Assembly (NCBI RefSeq): GCF_003999255.1
Contig: NZ_CP034791.1
Location: forward strand, 1,900,501 to 1,964,500
Origin: Caldicellulosiruptor changbaiensis
GTDB taxonomy: Bacteria; Bacillota; Thermoanaerobacteria; Caldicellulosiruptorales; Caldicellulosiruptoraceae
Direction of reading: 5' to 3'
DNA length: 64,000 nt
Part shown: positions 33,318-41,857 of the stretch, piece by piece
How positions within the stretch are numbered: position 1 is the first letter of the stretch
Layout of the letters: every line of letters starts with the position of its first letter
Position numbers and translations under genes: made by a program
The notes under the pieces: model-generated
What the model was told of the DNA's origin: nothing
The model's input: only the letters and a program-made list of their open reading frames with translations
The model's database searches: none

Positions 33318-33358
33318 AGAGGGGGTTAGGGGATAGCTTTTTTCAGCGTTACAGAAGA
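33318..33358 (+). pseudogene. Inverted relic of the celA RBS and start region
   Basis: On the + strand, AGAGGGGGTTAG (33318-33329) followed by CAGCGTTACAGAAGA (33344-33358) matches the celA RBS and codons 2-6 in the same order, in opposite orientation. The ATG is missing and the frame ends soon after (around 33384), so it is not a working gene. The two matched segments are complementary to celA 32899-32909 and 32874-32888. Either a fragment of a second celA-like gene left by an inversion, or a selected regulatory complement. Confidence 0.75.
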
Positions 33359-33430
33359 ATTTATTTAAATTTTAGATTAATACCTTCTTTAAATCTTTAT
33401 GTATGGTTTAGTACATTTTTTATTTTCATT

Positions 33431-33462
33431 CTAAAAAAACGGCGTCTTGCCAGACGCCGTTT
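33431..33462 (-). terminator. Intrinsic terminator, expression platform of the c-di-GMP riboswitch
   Basis: On the minus strand AAACGGCGTC - TGGCAA - GACGCCGTTT is followed by a run of Ts: a perfect 10-bp GC-rich stem with U-tract. It begins about 42 bases after the riboswitch core, the usual place for a transcriptional expression platform. Confidence 0.88.
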
Positions 33463-33499
33463 CTAACCATTTCTCAAATCTCTCTAAAACCTGAGTTGG

Positions 33500-33590
33500 T
33501 TTCGGCAGCCTGGCAACCATAGGAAACTTTCCTTCCGACAGGCCCATGGCTTTGCGCCCCTGCCTTTCGACAGGTTTGCCCTTTCGACAC
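33500..33590 (-). ncRNA. Class I c-di-GMP riboswitch (GEMM-I)
   Basis: On the minus strand the conserved elements occur in order: GGGCAAACC, a hairpin closed by a GAAA tetraloop (CCTGTCGAAAGGCAGG), the hallmark GGGGCGCAAAGCC, ATGGGCC, and a second arm with a GGAAAGTTTCC hairpin and GGTTGCC...GGCTGCC. This is the known GEMM-I layout. It is followed by a terminator (33431-33462) and, ~540 bases on, by celA on the same strand. No other minus-strand gene lies between, so celA is the only visible target, unless an original target gene was lost during the rearrangements here. Confidence 0.9.
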
Positions 33591-33668
33591 ATGCTTTACT
33601 TATTTTTGAAAACTTTGTTCAGATAAGCATTCTTTGTGTATAATTTTTCTGTAGTTTCTTCTGATTAT

Positions 33669-33696
33669 ATTATCGCATAAATTTTTAAATTTTCAA
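33669..33696 (-). promoter_or_regulatory. Promoter of the riboswitch-celA leader
   Basis: On the minus strand TTGAAA (33691-33696) is followed after 16 bases by GATAAT (33669-33674), overlapped by TAATAT at 18 bases spacing. Transcription would start about 75 bases before the aptamer core. Confidence 0.55.
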
Positions 33697-33747
33697 TAGC
33701 TTTTTGAAAAAGGATAGTGTCAAGAGTTTGTAGGAAAAAATTTTTTA

Positions 33748-34140
33748 TTAGAATACACCTGCATTGTAGAAGCCACAACTAATCAAAGACTTTAATGCTC
33801 TTCGCGACTGGCTAACTTTACCATTTGCTATAACTGGTATATTATTCCACTTTTCGATACCTTTTCGTACTCTCTTCCCGTTCTTTATAATTCCTCTTGC
33901 TATTTCTTTAACTTCTTGCCTATCAAACTTCTTGGCTTTTATATTCTCTAAATATACATTCATAAGTTCAAAACCATTGTATTTTAAACTCAATAGCTTT
34001 ACGGTAGTCTCTGCTATATCTTCGCTCCATCCTCTTGGTCTTGAACTCATCCTCTTAGCTAATACATGACTTACATGCCCTTCTGCACTACATCCCTTTA
34101 TCTTAATATTCGCTGCTTCTAATACTATATTATCCCAGTG
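33748..34140 (-). pseudogene. ISLre2-family transposase, C-terminal fragment
   Basis: About 130 codons, open from 34140 down to the stop at 33748. They carry the ISLre2/UPF0236 signature CSAEGHVSHVLAKRMSSRP followed by GWSEDIAE, and end FYNAGVF. The N-terminal two thirds of the transposase are missing. The reading frame is cut where IS256-like sequence begins at about 34141, so the second element probably landed in or next to this one. Confidence 0.8.
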
Positions 34141-35440
34141 GGAGTTAAAATAAAATTGCGTCTGATATATAATAGAATCATAAGGGAGGTTGGTTACAAT
34201 GGATAAAAATACCTACTATGAAACTGTTAAAAATATAGCCATAGAAAAAGTATTAGACCAATATTTCTAAGCAGCAAGATCCTTCTTTTTAAGCTTTAAA
34301 AAACTATTAGAAGAATTACTTGATTAGTTTATGTTGCAAGTAAAGAGAAATTTATCTTTCAAAAAATGAAAAAGATAAAGGCAATGGTTTTTATGAAAGA
34401 AAACTTGCTACACATATTGGCAGTTTACAAATCTCTGTCCTAAAAGCTTTTTCTGGTGATTTTAGACCCAATATTCTTCCTGAGCCTTATAAAAGAGTAG
34501 ATGAATCATATACTGACCTTCTTATGTCCCTTATTGTCAATGGAGACTTACAATCTTCTCTTCTAAATACTTTAAAAACTTTAGATCTTCCTTATTCTGA
34601 AGAAGAACTTTCTAAGATTAAAGATAATCTCAAAAATGAATTAGAACTTTTCAAACAGCGCGAACTTTCTCAAGAGGCTTTTGCCATTTTAATAGATGCT
34701 TATCACTGTGAAATTAGAGCCACAATCTAAAAAAAAAGCAACTTGTTATGTTGTTTTAAGCATTGACTTAGATGGAAAAAAAGATATCTATGGAGTATAC
34801 ACATTCTTTGGTAAAGAAAACAGAGCCGATTGGAATAAAGTATTTGAAGATTTAATCGAAAGAAGCCTTAAAAAAGTTGCAATTGTCGTAAGTGATGATT
34901 TTCCAGGTATCATTGAAACAGTGAAAGTTTTGTATCCGTTTGCTGACTATCTGCTTTGTTTTGTTCATTTACAGAGAAATATTAAAAAATATATGTCCAA
35001 AAAGTAGATTCTCAGTCTTTCAACAAAGAACTTGATAAAATAAAACTATCTTCAACAATAGACGAAGCTATTTCAAAGTTTCAAGAGCGCTGTAGAAAGA
35101 TATAAAAGTAAGTATCCTCGTTATATGAATCTTTTACTTGATAAAGCAGAAATTTTATTTTGCTTCTGCAAAATATCCTGAAGGAATTAGAAAGTATATT
35201 TATACTTACTGTTGCTGTAGAAAGTGTAAATAGTATGATTGAAAAGACTAGAATAAAGTCAGGTGGTTATTTTAATTCAGTAGAAACTTTAGAAATTAAC
35301 AATCTGTCTTCAAAGAGAAAATTTAATAAAGACAAAATGGAAAAAACCTGCTTAAACGATAGCTGTACATTCCTATGATATCCAGCAAATTTTCCAGTTA
35401 AAATACCTTGTCCAGACACAAAATTCTTGACAAGTCTCGA
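34141..35440 (+). mobile_element. Degenerate IS256-type insertion sequence
   Basis: A stretch on the + strand bounded by loosely similar inverted ends (AAATTGCGTCTGA near 34154 and the inverse of a TTTTGTGTCTGG segment near 35415). It contains one decayed transposase gene. Element borders are approximate. Confidence 0.55.
34199..35390 (+). pseudogene. IS256 (mutator)-family transposase, frameshifted
   Basis: Starts MDKNTYYETVKNIAIEKV after RBS AAGGGAGGT, stops at codon 24 (TAA at 34268), then continues in changing frames. Pieces read GSLQISVLKAFSGDFRPN, SQEAFAILIDAYHCEIR (containing the first catalytic Asp), AIVVSDDFPGIIETVK (second Asp), LLCFVHLQRNIKKY, and VESVNSMIEKTRIKSGGYF (catalytic Glu region). 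Several stops and frameshifts make it inactive. The order of the mutator-type DDE core is intact, so decay is by point and indel mutation rather than deletion. Confidence 0.85.
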
Positions 35441-35460
35441 CGAAAAAAGGTGAAAGAAAT

Positions 35461-36175
35461 TTGTATGACTATGAAGCTCTTATACCCTTTTGTGAATTTC
35501 AACTTGACACTAAATATCTTTTAGATAAGGAAAGCCTTCCAAAAGAGGTGTATGAGCATATGAAAAGATACAACCTTCCACGTTATGAGTGGAAATATTA
35601 TAGATGTTGCAACAAGAATAAGTCTTACAGCTTGATTCTATCGAGCTAAATTCTACATTTGGGTTTATGTTTATAACGTTAGTAACCTTGTGGTTAAGAA
35701 CACATTAATGTAAGAAATCCAATAAAGATTAGATCAGGCAATGGTATGGAGTTCTGTGTAAGGAGTAAAAGAAAAGTGGAGGAGTGGAATGAGATGTTGT
35801 TATTTTGGGAAGTAGAGCTAAGTCCCATTCCTCCAAAAGCAAAACATCTGATGGGAATAATTGAGAACTCACCTAGAGCAGATGATGAATATTTCCTAAT
35901 GATTTATGCTGAAAGATGCAAATCGAAAGGTGAATTTTATGGAAAGAGCCCAAAGGTGGCAGAATACGTGGAACTTTTATAGCCCTCATAATGGTAAAGG
36001 AATGAATGGGAGGACACCGTTTAAAAAGTTCAGAGATTCAAAACTTCTGGTCTCCTCCCATGTATTTCTATTTCCAACTTTATTACTTGAGGATGTTTTG
36101 AAAAAAGTAGTGACTTTCTGCTCCCTATTTAGTAATAAATTAGGTGGTAAATATGTCTTCACCACGTGCCATTAA
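35461..36175 (+). pseudogene. DDE integrase-core (IS481/IS3-like) transposase remnant
   Basis: Pieces in two or three frames: FCEFQLDTKYLLDKESLP (first catalytic Asp), IKIRSGNGMEFC (second catalytic region, where Asp is expected in place of the Gly before NG), then ELSPIPPKAKHLMGIIENS (catalytic Glu region) and a C-terminal segment TWNFYSPHNGKGMNGRTPF. At least two frame changes are needed. The rve-type fold is clear; the exact IS family is uncertain. It lies directly against the IS256 remnant. Confidence 0.75.
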
Positions 36176-36202
36176 TATGTTCACAACCTGTAATGACAAA
36201 GA

Positions 36203-36236
36203 GAGGCTAATCTCCTTTTTTGGATAGATTAGCCTC
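36203..36236. terminator. Bidirectional terminator between transposon debris and the VWA gene
   Basis: An 11-bp perfect stem (36203-36213 with 36226-36236) around a 12-base T-rich loop, with a TTTTCTT tail on the + strand. It lies 26 bases past the VWA stop on the minus strand. Confidence 0.8.
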
Positions 36237-36261
36237 TTTTCTTATAAATTTGTATTTGTTA

Positions 36262-38235
36262 TTATCTTAAAACGGCCTTTTTAACAACAACGTCATTAAT
36301 CCTTTTCTCAAATGGAGTAGTATATGACGTTCCACTCACAATTAAATTTATCTGCGAAATATTAAAACTAACTTTTGCAGCTGTTTGATTAGGTTTTACT
36401 TTAAAATTCACAGTTTGTAAAGCTACTCTCAAGCCAGTGCTGTCAACCCTTGTGTTTCTATCAACTGTAAGTTTTAGTGGGAATGTTACATTCGTTATTA
36501 TTGCATTTGCAGGTTCCATTTCAATCATAATTTCTATTTTCGCAGAACTATCATATGAAAACAATCCCATATCATCTATTTTTACTGATAAATTAGCTGT
36601 AGAATTATCCGAAATCATTTTCTTTGTGATACTAAAGCCTTCTATAATATTGCTTGAGTCAAAAACAAATAAACTAATAGGTGTTAAATTCAACACTTTG
36701 GGTGTTTCATTAATTTGGTAATTGAGAACAGGATTCAAAGTAATACTTCCTACATTGGTAAAAGTCACTCTGTAATCAATAGTTACACTTGTAGGTGTTG
36801 GTCCAGAATCAACTGCATAATTAAATGCAGGATTGGAGGTTGACACCTTTTGTAGTGTTACTCCCTCGTTATTCAATGACAGAACAAAATTGTTTATTAC
36901 GGTAACTATATCCAACGACTTACCATATGCACTAATGGTCAATTTTGCATTATATGGTGTATCAGGTTCAACAATGTTTCCTGTTCCTATTATCTGGAAA
37001 GTTGCACTTATTCCTGGCCTTCTCACAAATTCAACCTGCCCTAAATTCAATTCGAGCGTTCCGCTTGTTTCTCCATTTACTGTATCGTAACGCTTATAAG
37101 TGACTGTAACTTTTCCAAGATTATATATACCTTCTACATTGGAAGAAATCTTAAATGACAGCTCTTGTGCTGAAGGCGTTCCTCCACCATTTGTAAATGT
37201 AATTGGATTGAAACTACCTTTCAATTTACCATTTTCTACAGTCCATCCGCTTGGCATTGAAGTTACTGTAAGCCCTGCTGGAATAGGATATTCAACTGTT
37301 ATATTATCATAACTTACAGCCATATTAATTATTCTAAAGATATCTTGTAGTATTGAATTTAATGCATTTGTATTTGAAATATAGTAGGCTTTTCCATTGC
37401 CTGTGCTTGCCATATCATCAATGAAATCTCTATCAATATCAGCACCTGTTGTATCAACACCTACAACAAAAACCTTTGTACCATTTTGAGCTAAGCTCTG
37501 CACTGCTGAAAGAGTCTTAGATTTGGACACTGAATCGGATTGATTACCCGGACCCGTTATAACTGGATAACCATTCCTTGTTTCACTTGTCATATAAAAG
37601 GTTGGCATACCATCAGTGACCATAATAACATATTTTTCGTTTCCTGAAGGTGAGGAACTGAGAAGAGTATTTGCTTTATTCAAAGCTGCTTCCATATTAG
37701 TTCCACCATAAGCTGACATATTATCTATTAATCCCTTTACTGTATTAACACTACTACCGTTTGTTAAATCAACTAAGTTAGTTGTAGATGTATTTGAGGT
37801 AGAGTATGGACCATAATAAGTTGTGTTAATTTTGCGATAATATCTCGAACCATCATTCACATAACTATCAAAATCAATTAAACCTAATTTATCCCCTGTT
37901 TTTGCTGAACTCTTAAAACTATCAATCAAATTTTTGGCAGCATCTTTAGCTGCAGTCATCTTACCTCTGTCTTGCATAGAACCTGATGAGTCAATAATGA
38001 GTACAACAGACACAGGTGACCTTTGAACATTGATTTGCCCTGTAGGTGTTAATTTAAGTTTAACTTCAATATCCTCACCTAAATAGCTCTTTGTTTTAGT
38101 AGGTCCACCACTTAGCTGAATGCTTACAGACGAAGTATCTCCTGCTTTTACCGTAGGCAACATAAATGAAGTTATGTTCAACAAAGAAAGAACAAATACC
38201 ACTATCAACGATAATGCTAAACTTCGTCTTTTCAT
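36262..38235 (-). CDS. Secreted von Willebrand factor A domain protein
   Basis: 657-residue exported protein. Signal peptide ~1-31 (ends TVKA). VWA domain ~75-300 with a complete MIDAS site: DSSGS at 82-86, the Thr of the GGTNMEAAL segment, and the Asp of MVTDGMP, so it should bind a divalent metal and a ligand. The rest (~300-657) is beta-rich (DUF11/Ig-like repeats, for example VEYPIPAGLTVTSMPSG), with no LPXTG, SLH or CBM motif. RBS AAAGGAGGTG. It lies after the pilus operon but has its own promoter. In other bacteria VWA proteins serve as pilus-tip adhesins, so a role in binding biomass or surfaces is plausible. In C. bescii this slot between pilus genes and celA holds tapirins, which are absent from the window. 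Confidence 0.85.
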   Translation of the reverse strand: MKRRSLALSLIVVFVLSLLNITSFMLPTVKAGDTSSVSIQLSGGPTKTKSYLGEDIEVKLKLTPTGQINVQRSPVSVVLIIDSSGSMQDRGKMTAAKDAAKNLIDSFKSSAKTGDKLGLIDFDSYVNDGSRYYRKINTTYYGPYSTSNTSTTNLVDLTNGSSVNTVKGLIDNMSAYGGTNMEAALNKANTLLSSSPSGNEKYVIMVTDGMPTFYMTSETRNGYPVITGPGNQSDSVSKSKTLSAVQSLAQNGTKVFVVGVDTTGADIDRDFIDDMASTGNGKAYYISNTNALNSILQDIFRIINMAVSYDNITVEYPIPAGLTVTSMPSGWTVENGKLKGSFNPITFTNGGGTPSAQELSFKISSNVEGIYNLGKVTVTYKRYDTVNGETSGTLELNLGQVEFVRRPGISATFQIIGTGNIVEPDTPYNAKLTISAYGKSLDIVTVINNFVLSLNNEGVTLQKVSTSNPAFNYAVDSGPTPTSVTIDYRVTFTNVGSITLNPVLNYQINETPKVLNLTPISLFVFDSSNIIEGFSITKKMISDNSTANLSVKIDDMGLFSYDSSAKIEIMIEMEPANAIITNVTFPLKLTVDRNTRVDSTGLRVALQTVNFKVKPNQTAAKVSFNISQINLIVSGTSYTTPFEKRINDVVVKKAVLR

Positions 38236-38321
38236 TTTTAATTACACCTCCTTTATCTTCTCCACGCATAATACCAAACTTATGATGCCCCTCTTTAATT
38301 TTTTACAGTACTCCTACTCTA

Positions 38322-38350
38322 TTTATACCACAAATTTTAATCATTGACAA
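38322..38350 (-). promoter_or_regulatory. Sigma-A promoter of the VWA gene
   Basis: On the minus strand TTGTCA (38345-38350), a 17-base spacer and TATAAA (38322-38327) with an upstream TGG forming an extended -10. It overlaps the stop codon of the preceding pilus gene, giving the VWA gene a separate transcript with a leader of roughly 80 bases. Confidence 0.8.
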
Positions 38351-41030
38351 CCTGTCTTTTACTTTTTATTTTTATATTGGTCTTTACTGTATTTTCATAA
38401 AATGTTGTAACAAAAGGTATTTCTACTATATCATTTGTGTCAATCCCTTTTATGAAGAAATTATACAGCTGTCCTAACTTGTCTGCATCACTGCTAAAAT
38501 TAGCATAATTGAAATAATACATAAGTTGAGCAGATACACCTTTGCTGTATTCCAAAGTTAAGTTGCCATTACCACTTACAACTATATCCCCCCCTGCTAT
38601 TATATTCCCCTTCAAGACTTTAGCATTAGTGTCACTATTTTTCAAAATCAGGCTACCTTTTGTAACAATCAACACATTCTCTATACTACTTATTGGTATG
38701 CCATTCCATGTCGGCAGACCAAAATCAATTTCTTCTACATTGTTTTTACTAAGAATTATTAAGTTCTTGTTATCATATAACACCACTCTATCAGTATTAA
38801 GTGCATCAAAATCTACAAAATCTTCTAAAGTGAATTTGTCTTTATTCTCTACAAGTCCTTTATTTATTAGATTAAGTTCACTTAAAAACTCTTCCTTCTT
38901 TGGATCAATTACATTATATGTAATTTCATTCTTCAAATACTCTGAAGAAGAAATTGTTTCTCCTAAATTCACAAACTCTCTACTCCCACTGCTTCCAATA
39001 GTATTCTCTATCTTATATTTATTAAATAAATTTAAAATTCTTCTTGCTAAATAAAGCTTGCCATTTGCATTCAAAAAATAATTAAAATAACTGGTATCAT
39101 TGGGATTTGATGGATTAAAATTGATATTCCCCCCACCCACAATAATATTAGATGCTCCCATATTGTATGGCGTGTCAAAGTCATCAGGATCTTCTTTGTT
39201 TGCCACCAAATAATGTAATACGAAATTTATTGCTCTTTCTTCACCTGTCAGTATAAAACCACTTTCTGAATTGACATCCATATCATATAGATCAATGTCA
39301 ACCTCTTCTGTAGGACTGACCTTAACTTTAAAGGGTTTGAAGTAATTGGAATTAAATAAATCTGCTGTTGTAAAACCTGCTAAACTTCCGTTTAAACCAA
39401 GTGTATTTAGTAGAGTCATTAAATCTGAGGATGGTAAATTGAAATACTGATATATAGTGAAATTTGGAATGAGTGAAGAACTTTCAGGCATTCTAAAAAG
39501 CTTGTCCTTCCCACTTTCATCAACTCTATGAACCTCATCTACAAAAGCAACTCCCATCAGAACTATGTTTCTACCAATTGTAAGTTTAGCAGTGTCTTCA
39601 TTAATAACAATCGAAGAGCTGCTGTTATAGTTATAAGGCGTATCACCAGTACCTAAACCAATTAACGAATTTGAGATATTTATATTACTGTTTTGTGCGT
39701 ACATCGAAACATTGTCCATTATATAAGCGTTCCCATTAATTGATATTACTGAGTTTTGAGCTGGATTTTCTGTAACAATACTATGACAATATACATCACC
39801 ATTGACAGTGATATTGGAGTTCTGAGCACATGTTTTAATAAATCCACCATACAATGCATATTTATCTCTCAAAAATGTTGGGGGTGTTGGAGCATCAGGA
39901 TTTACATCTGAATAACCCACATATACATCAGCACCATCAATATCTATATTTCCACTTTTACTACTTGATGATGCCAAAATATTCAGTATTTTGCTCTTTG
40001 TTTCACTATCAACAGGATTAACTCTTGCACTTGAGGACAGGTTACTTAACTGGTCAGTGGTTATACCCGCCAAAATTCCACCGAAATTTTCAGAAGGGTT
40101 TGAAATTCTTATATCATTTGCTGTCCCTCTTACATATACTTTCCCCTTTCTTATATTAAACCAGTTATTATTATTGAGTAAAATGAGGTTTCTTCCCGCA
40201 AAAATAGTATAATCAAGTATTCTATTAAAGCTTCGTTTTATTGTCCTTGAAGTAAAATTAAGTGCACTGCTTTTATAAGGGAAGATATTAAAGTCGACTC
40301 TTAAGATTCTTTTGGTCTTTTCCTTTAACAAATCTACTTTAACATACATGGTCACTTCAATAGGCTTTTCGATCTCTGTCGATGATGTATGAAGATTCAT
40401 ATCAGAGGAAGGATTAAATTCTATATCTACGCTGACATTTGGATTGTTAAAATCTATCATCTGTATAAATGAATAAAGGTCATTACTACTGCTTCTCCAG
40501 TTATCAATAGTGTAGGTAAAACCAGCTACAGTAAACTCAAGTTTTGGTCGTTCGTCAGCTGTTCCGCTATTAGTGAAAAAATTAGCCATGTATTCTTTGA
40601 ACTTGCTTAAGAATTTTTCCTTAACCTTCTGTTCATAATCCTGCCTTAAAGAATTCATCGCTGCGTCATACTGAGCCTTAGTTATACTTCCATTCATATA
40701 ATCCACATAAAACTGAGATTCTCTCTCTTGGTAGTCTTTCAATATATCTGCCACATCTGGATGCTGGGTATTTAATACACCACTATCTAAAAATACATAG
40801 TCATTAGCCATTTGGCGGGCTTTGTCGGCAACCATGTCAAGGTAATACACTACCCTTTCAAAAGCACTTTCAGCATCATAGTATGCTCTATTTTTTGCAT
40901 AATACCCTTTACTTACTTTCAGTGACGACATTGCTAATTCCATAAGTCCTATCGACATTATAAACATCACAGCTATGAAGATAATAGTAAGTATAAGCGT
41001 AGACCCTTTAAAATCTTTTTTAATTCTCAT
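38337..41030 (-). CDS. Very large PilX-like pilus-associated protein
   Basis: 897 residues. One hydrophobic N-terminal helix (~10-32) is followed by KVSKGYYAKNRAYYDAESAFERV, the PilX/type IV pilus assembly N-terminal pattern of minor pilins that lack a classical processing site. The remaining ~850 residues hold a coiled region (~60-150) and a long beta-rich section with repeated INGNAYI / NITVNGDVYCH / IVVSGNGNLTLEYS-like strands, suggesting a beta-helix or polymer-like stalk. It starts two bases after the upstream pseudopilin gene, so it belongs to the operon. Likely a cell-surface, pilus-base or tip component; far longer than usual PilX proteins (~200 residues). Confidence 0.65.
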   Translation of the reverse strand: MRIKKDFKGSTLILTIIFIAVMFIMSIGLMELAMSSLKVSKGYYAKNRAYYDAESAFERVVYYLDMVADKARQMANDYVFLDSGVLNTQHPDVADILKDYQERESQFYVDYMNGSITKAQYDAAMNSLRQDYEQKVKEKFLSKFKEYMANFFTNSGTADERPKLEFTVAGFTYTIDNWRSSSNDLYSFIQMIDFNNPNVSVDIEFNPSSDMNLHTSSTEIEKPIEVTMYVKVDLLKEKTKRILRVDFNIFPYKSSALNFTSRTIKRSFNRILDYTIFAGRNLILLNNNNWFNIRKGKVYVRGTANDIRISNPSENFGGILAGITTDQLSNLSSSARVNPVDSETKSKILNILASSSSKSGNIDIDGADVYVGYSDVNPDAPTPPTFLRDKYALYGGFIKTCAQNSNITVNGDVYCHSIVTENPAQNSVISINGNAYIMDNVSMYAQNSNINISNSLIGLGTGDTPYNYNSSSSIVINEDTAKLTIGRNIVLMGVAFVDEVHRVDESGKDKLFRMPESSSLIPNFTIYQYFNLPSSDLMTLLNTLGLNGSLAGFTTADLFNSNYFKPFKVKVSPTEEVDIDLYDMDVNSESGFILTGEERAINFVLHYLVANKEDPDDFDTPYNMGASNIIVGGGNINFNPSNPNDTSYFNYFLNANGKLYLARRILNLFNKYKIENTIGSSGSREFVNLGETISSSEYLKNEITYNVIDPKKEEFLSELNLINKGLVENKDKFTLEDFVDFDALNTDRVVLYDNKNLIILSKNNVEEIDFGLPTWNGIPISSIENVLIVTKGSLILKNSDTNAKVLKGNIIAGGDIVVSGNGNLTLEYSKGVSAQLMYYFNYANFSSDADKLGQLYNFFIKGIDTNDIVEIPFVTTFYENTVKTNIKIKSKRQVVND

Positions 41031-41032
41031 GA

Positions 41033-41857
41033 TTATTTCACCCTATATGAATAATAAGTGGTATACTCCTTTACTAACTCACCGTTTATGTTATATACTT
41101 TAAGCTCTATTTTCTTTACCTTTTCAGTTTCTGTCAAAGCTGCATGCCTTGCTGAATTTTCATAAACTATAAATGGTGTAGTAGCAATTATCTTTATATT
41201 ATTGCCTATATTTGTGAGCCATAAGTTAAACATATTTTGTGTGAGCTTTTCATGTATATTATCGTAAACCCCATCAATTATTACATACAAATAATGTGAT
41301 GTTGAATTTGAAACAAATTCTCCACCAAGCTTTGCAGGATTAGAAACATTTCCACTTACTATACTAGCAATTTGAGCATTATTGAGATAAAAGGTATATA
41401 TGGCTTGTTTACTTGCTTCATCATATTTTATATTTAACTTCAGCTTATCAAACGAGGTAGAAGAAATATTACGAGTATAAGTTGTATGTGTTGCTATATT
41501 CTCAATTTGTAAAACCCCCGAGGAATCTAAAAACATCCTAAAATCTATTTCACTGTTTTGTATGTTTTGGATTGTCCCTGTCTTATATGTATCATCTACA
41601 CTATAATCAACTCTGTAGTTTCCTATATTCAATGCACCATTCCCATATACATTTTGATATACCAATGTTTCCACTGCTTCATTAATCACCTGGGCTACCT
41701 CTAAAATCCTTTTAGCACTCACATTAACTTTTATGGACTGCTGTATCAAAAGAACTATAGGGGTAACAAGCAGAGCAAATATTGCTACTGCTACAATAAC
41801 TTCAATAAGCGTATATCCATTAAACTCCCTCTTCATCTCTGCTATGTCACCCCACAT
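41033..41857 (-). CDS. PulJ/PilW-like minor pseudopilin
   Basis: 274 residues with a prepilin-type leader and methylation motif NGYTLIEVIVAVAIFALL (G before Y rather than F, Glu at +5), then a ~250-residue globular part. The start could be the ATG at 41857, overlapping the upstream stop by one base, or the ATG at 41836 (MKREFNGYTL), which gives a more usual short leader. Expected to be cut by PilD and to sit at the pilus tip or to prime assembly together with the other pseudopilins. Confidence 0.8.
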   Translation of the reverse strand: MWGDIAEMKREFNGYTLIEVIVAVAIFALLVTPIVLLIQQSIKVNVSAKRILEVAQVINEAVETLVYQNVYGNGALNIGNYRVDYSVDDTYKTGTIQNIQNSEIDFRMFLDSSGVLQIENIATHTTYTRNISSTSFDKLKLNIKYDEASKQAIYTFYLNNAQIASIVSGNVSNPAKLGGEFVSNSTSHYLYVIIDGVYDNIHEKLTQNMFNLWLTNIGNNIKIIATTPFIVYENSARHAALTETEKVKKIELKVYNINGELVKEYTTYYSYRVK

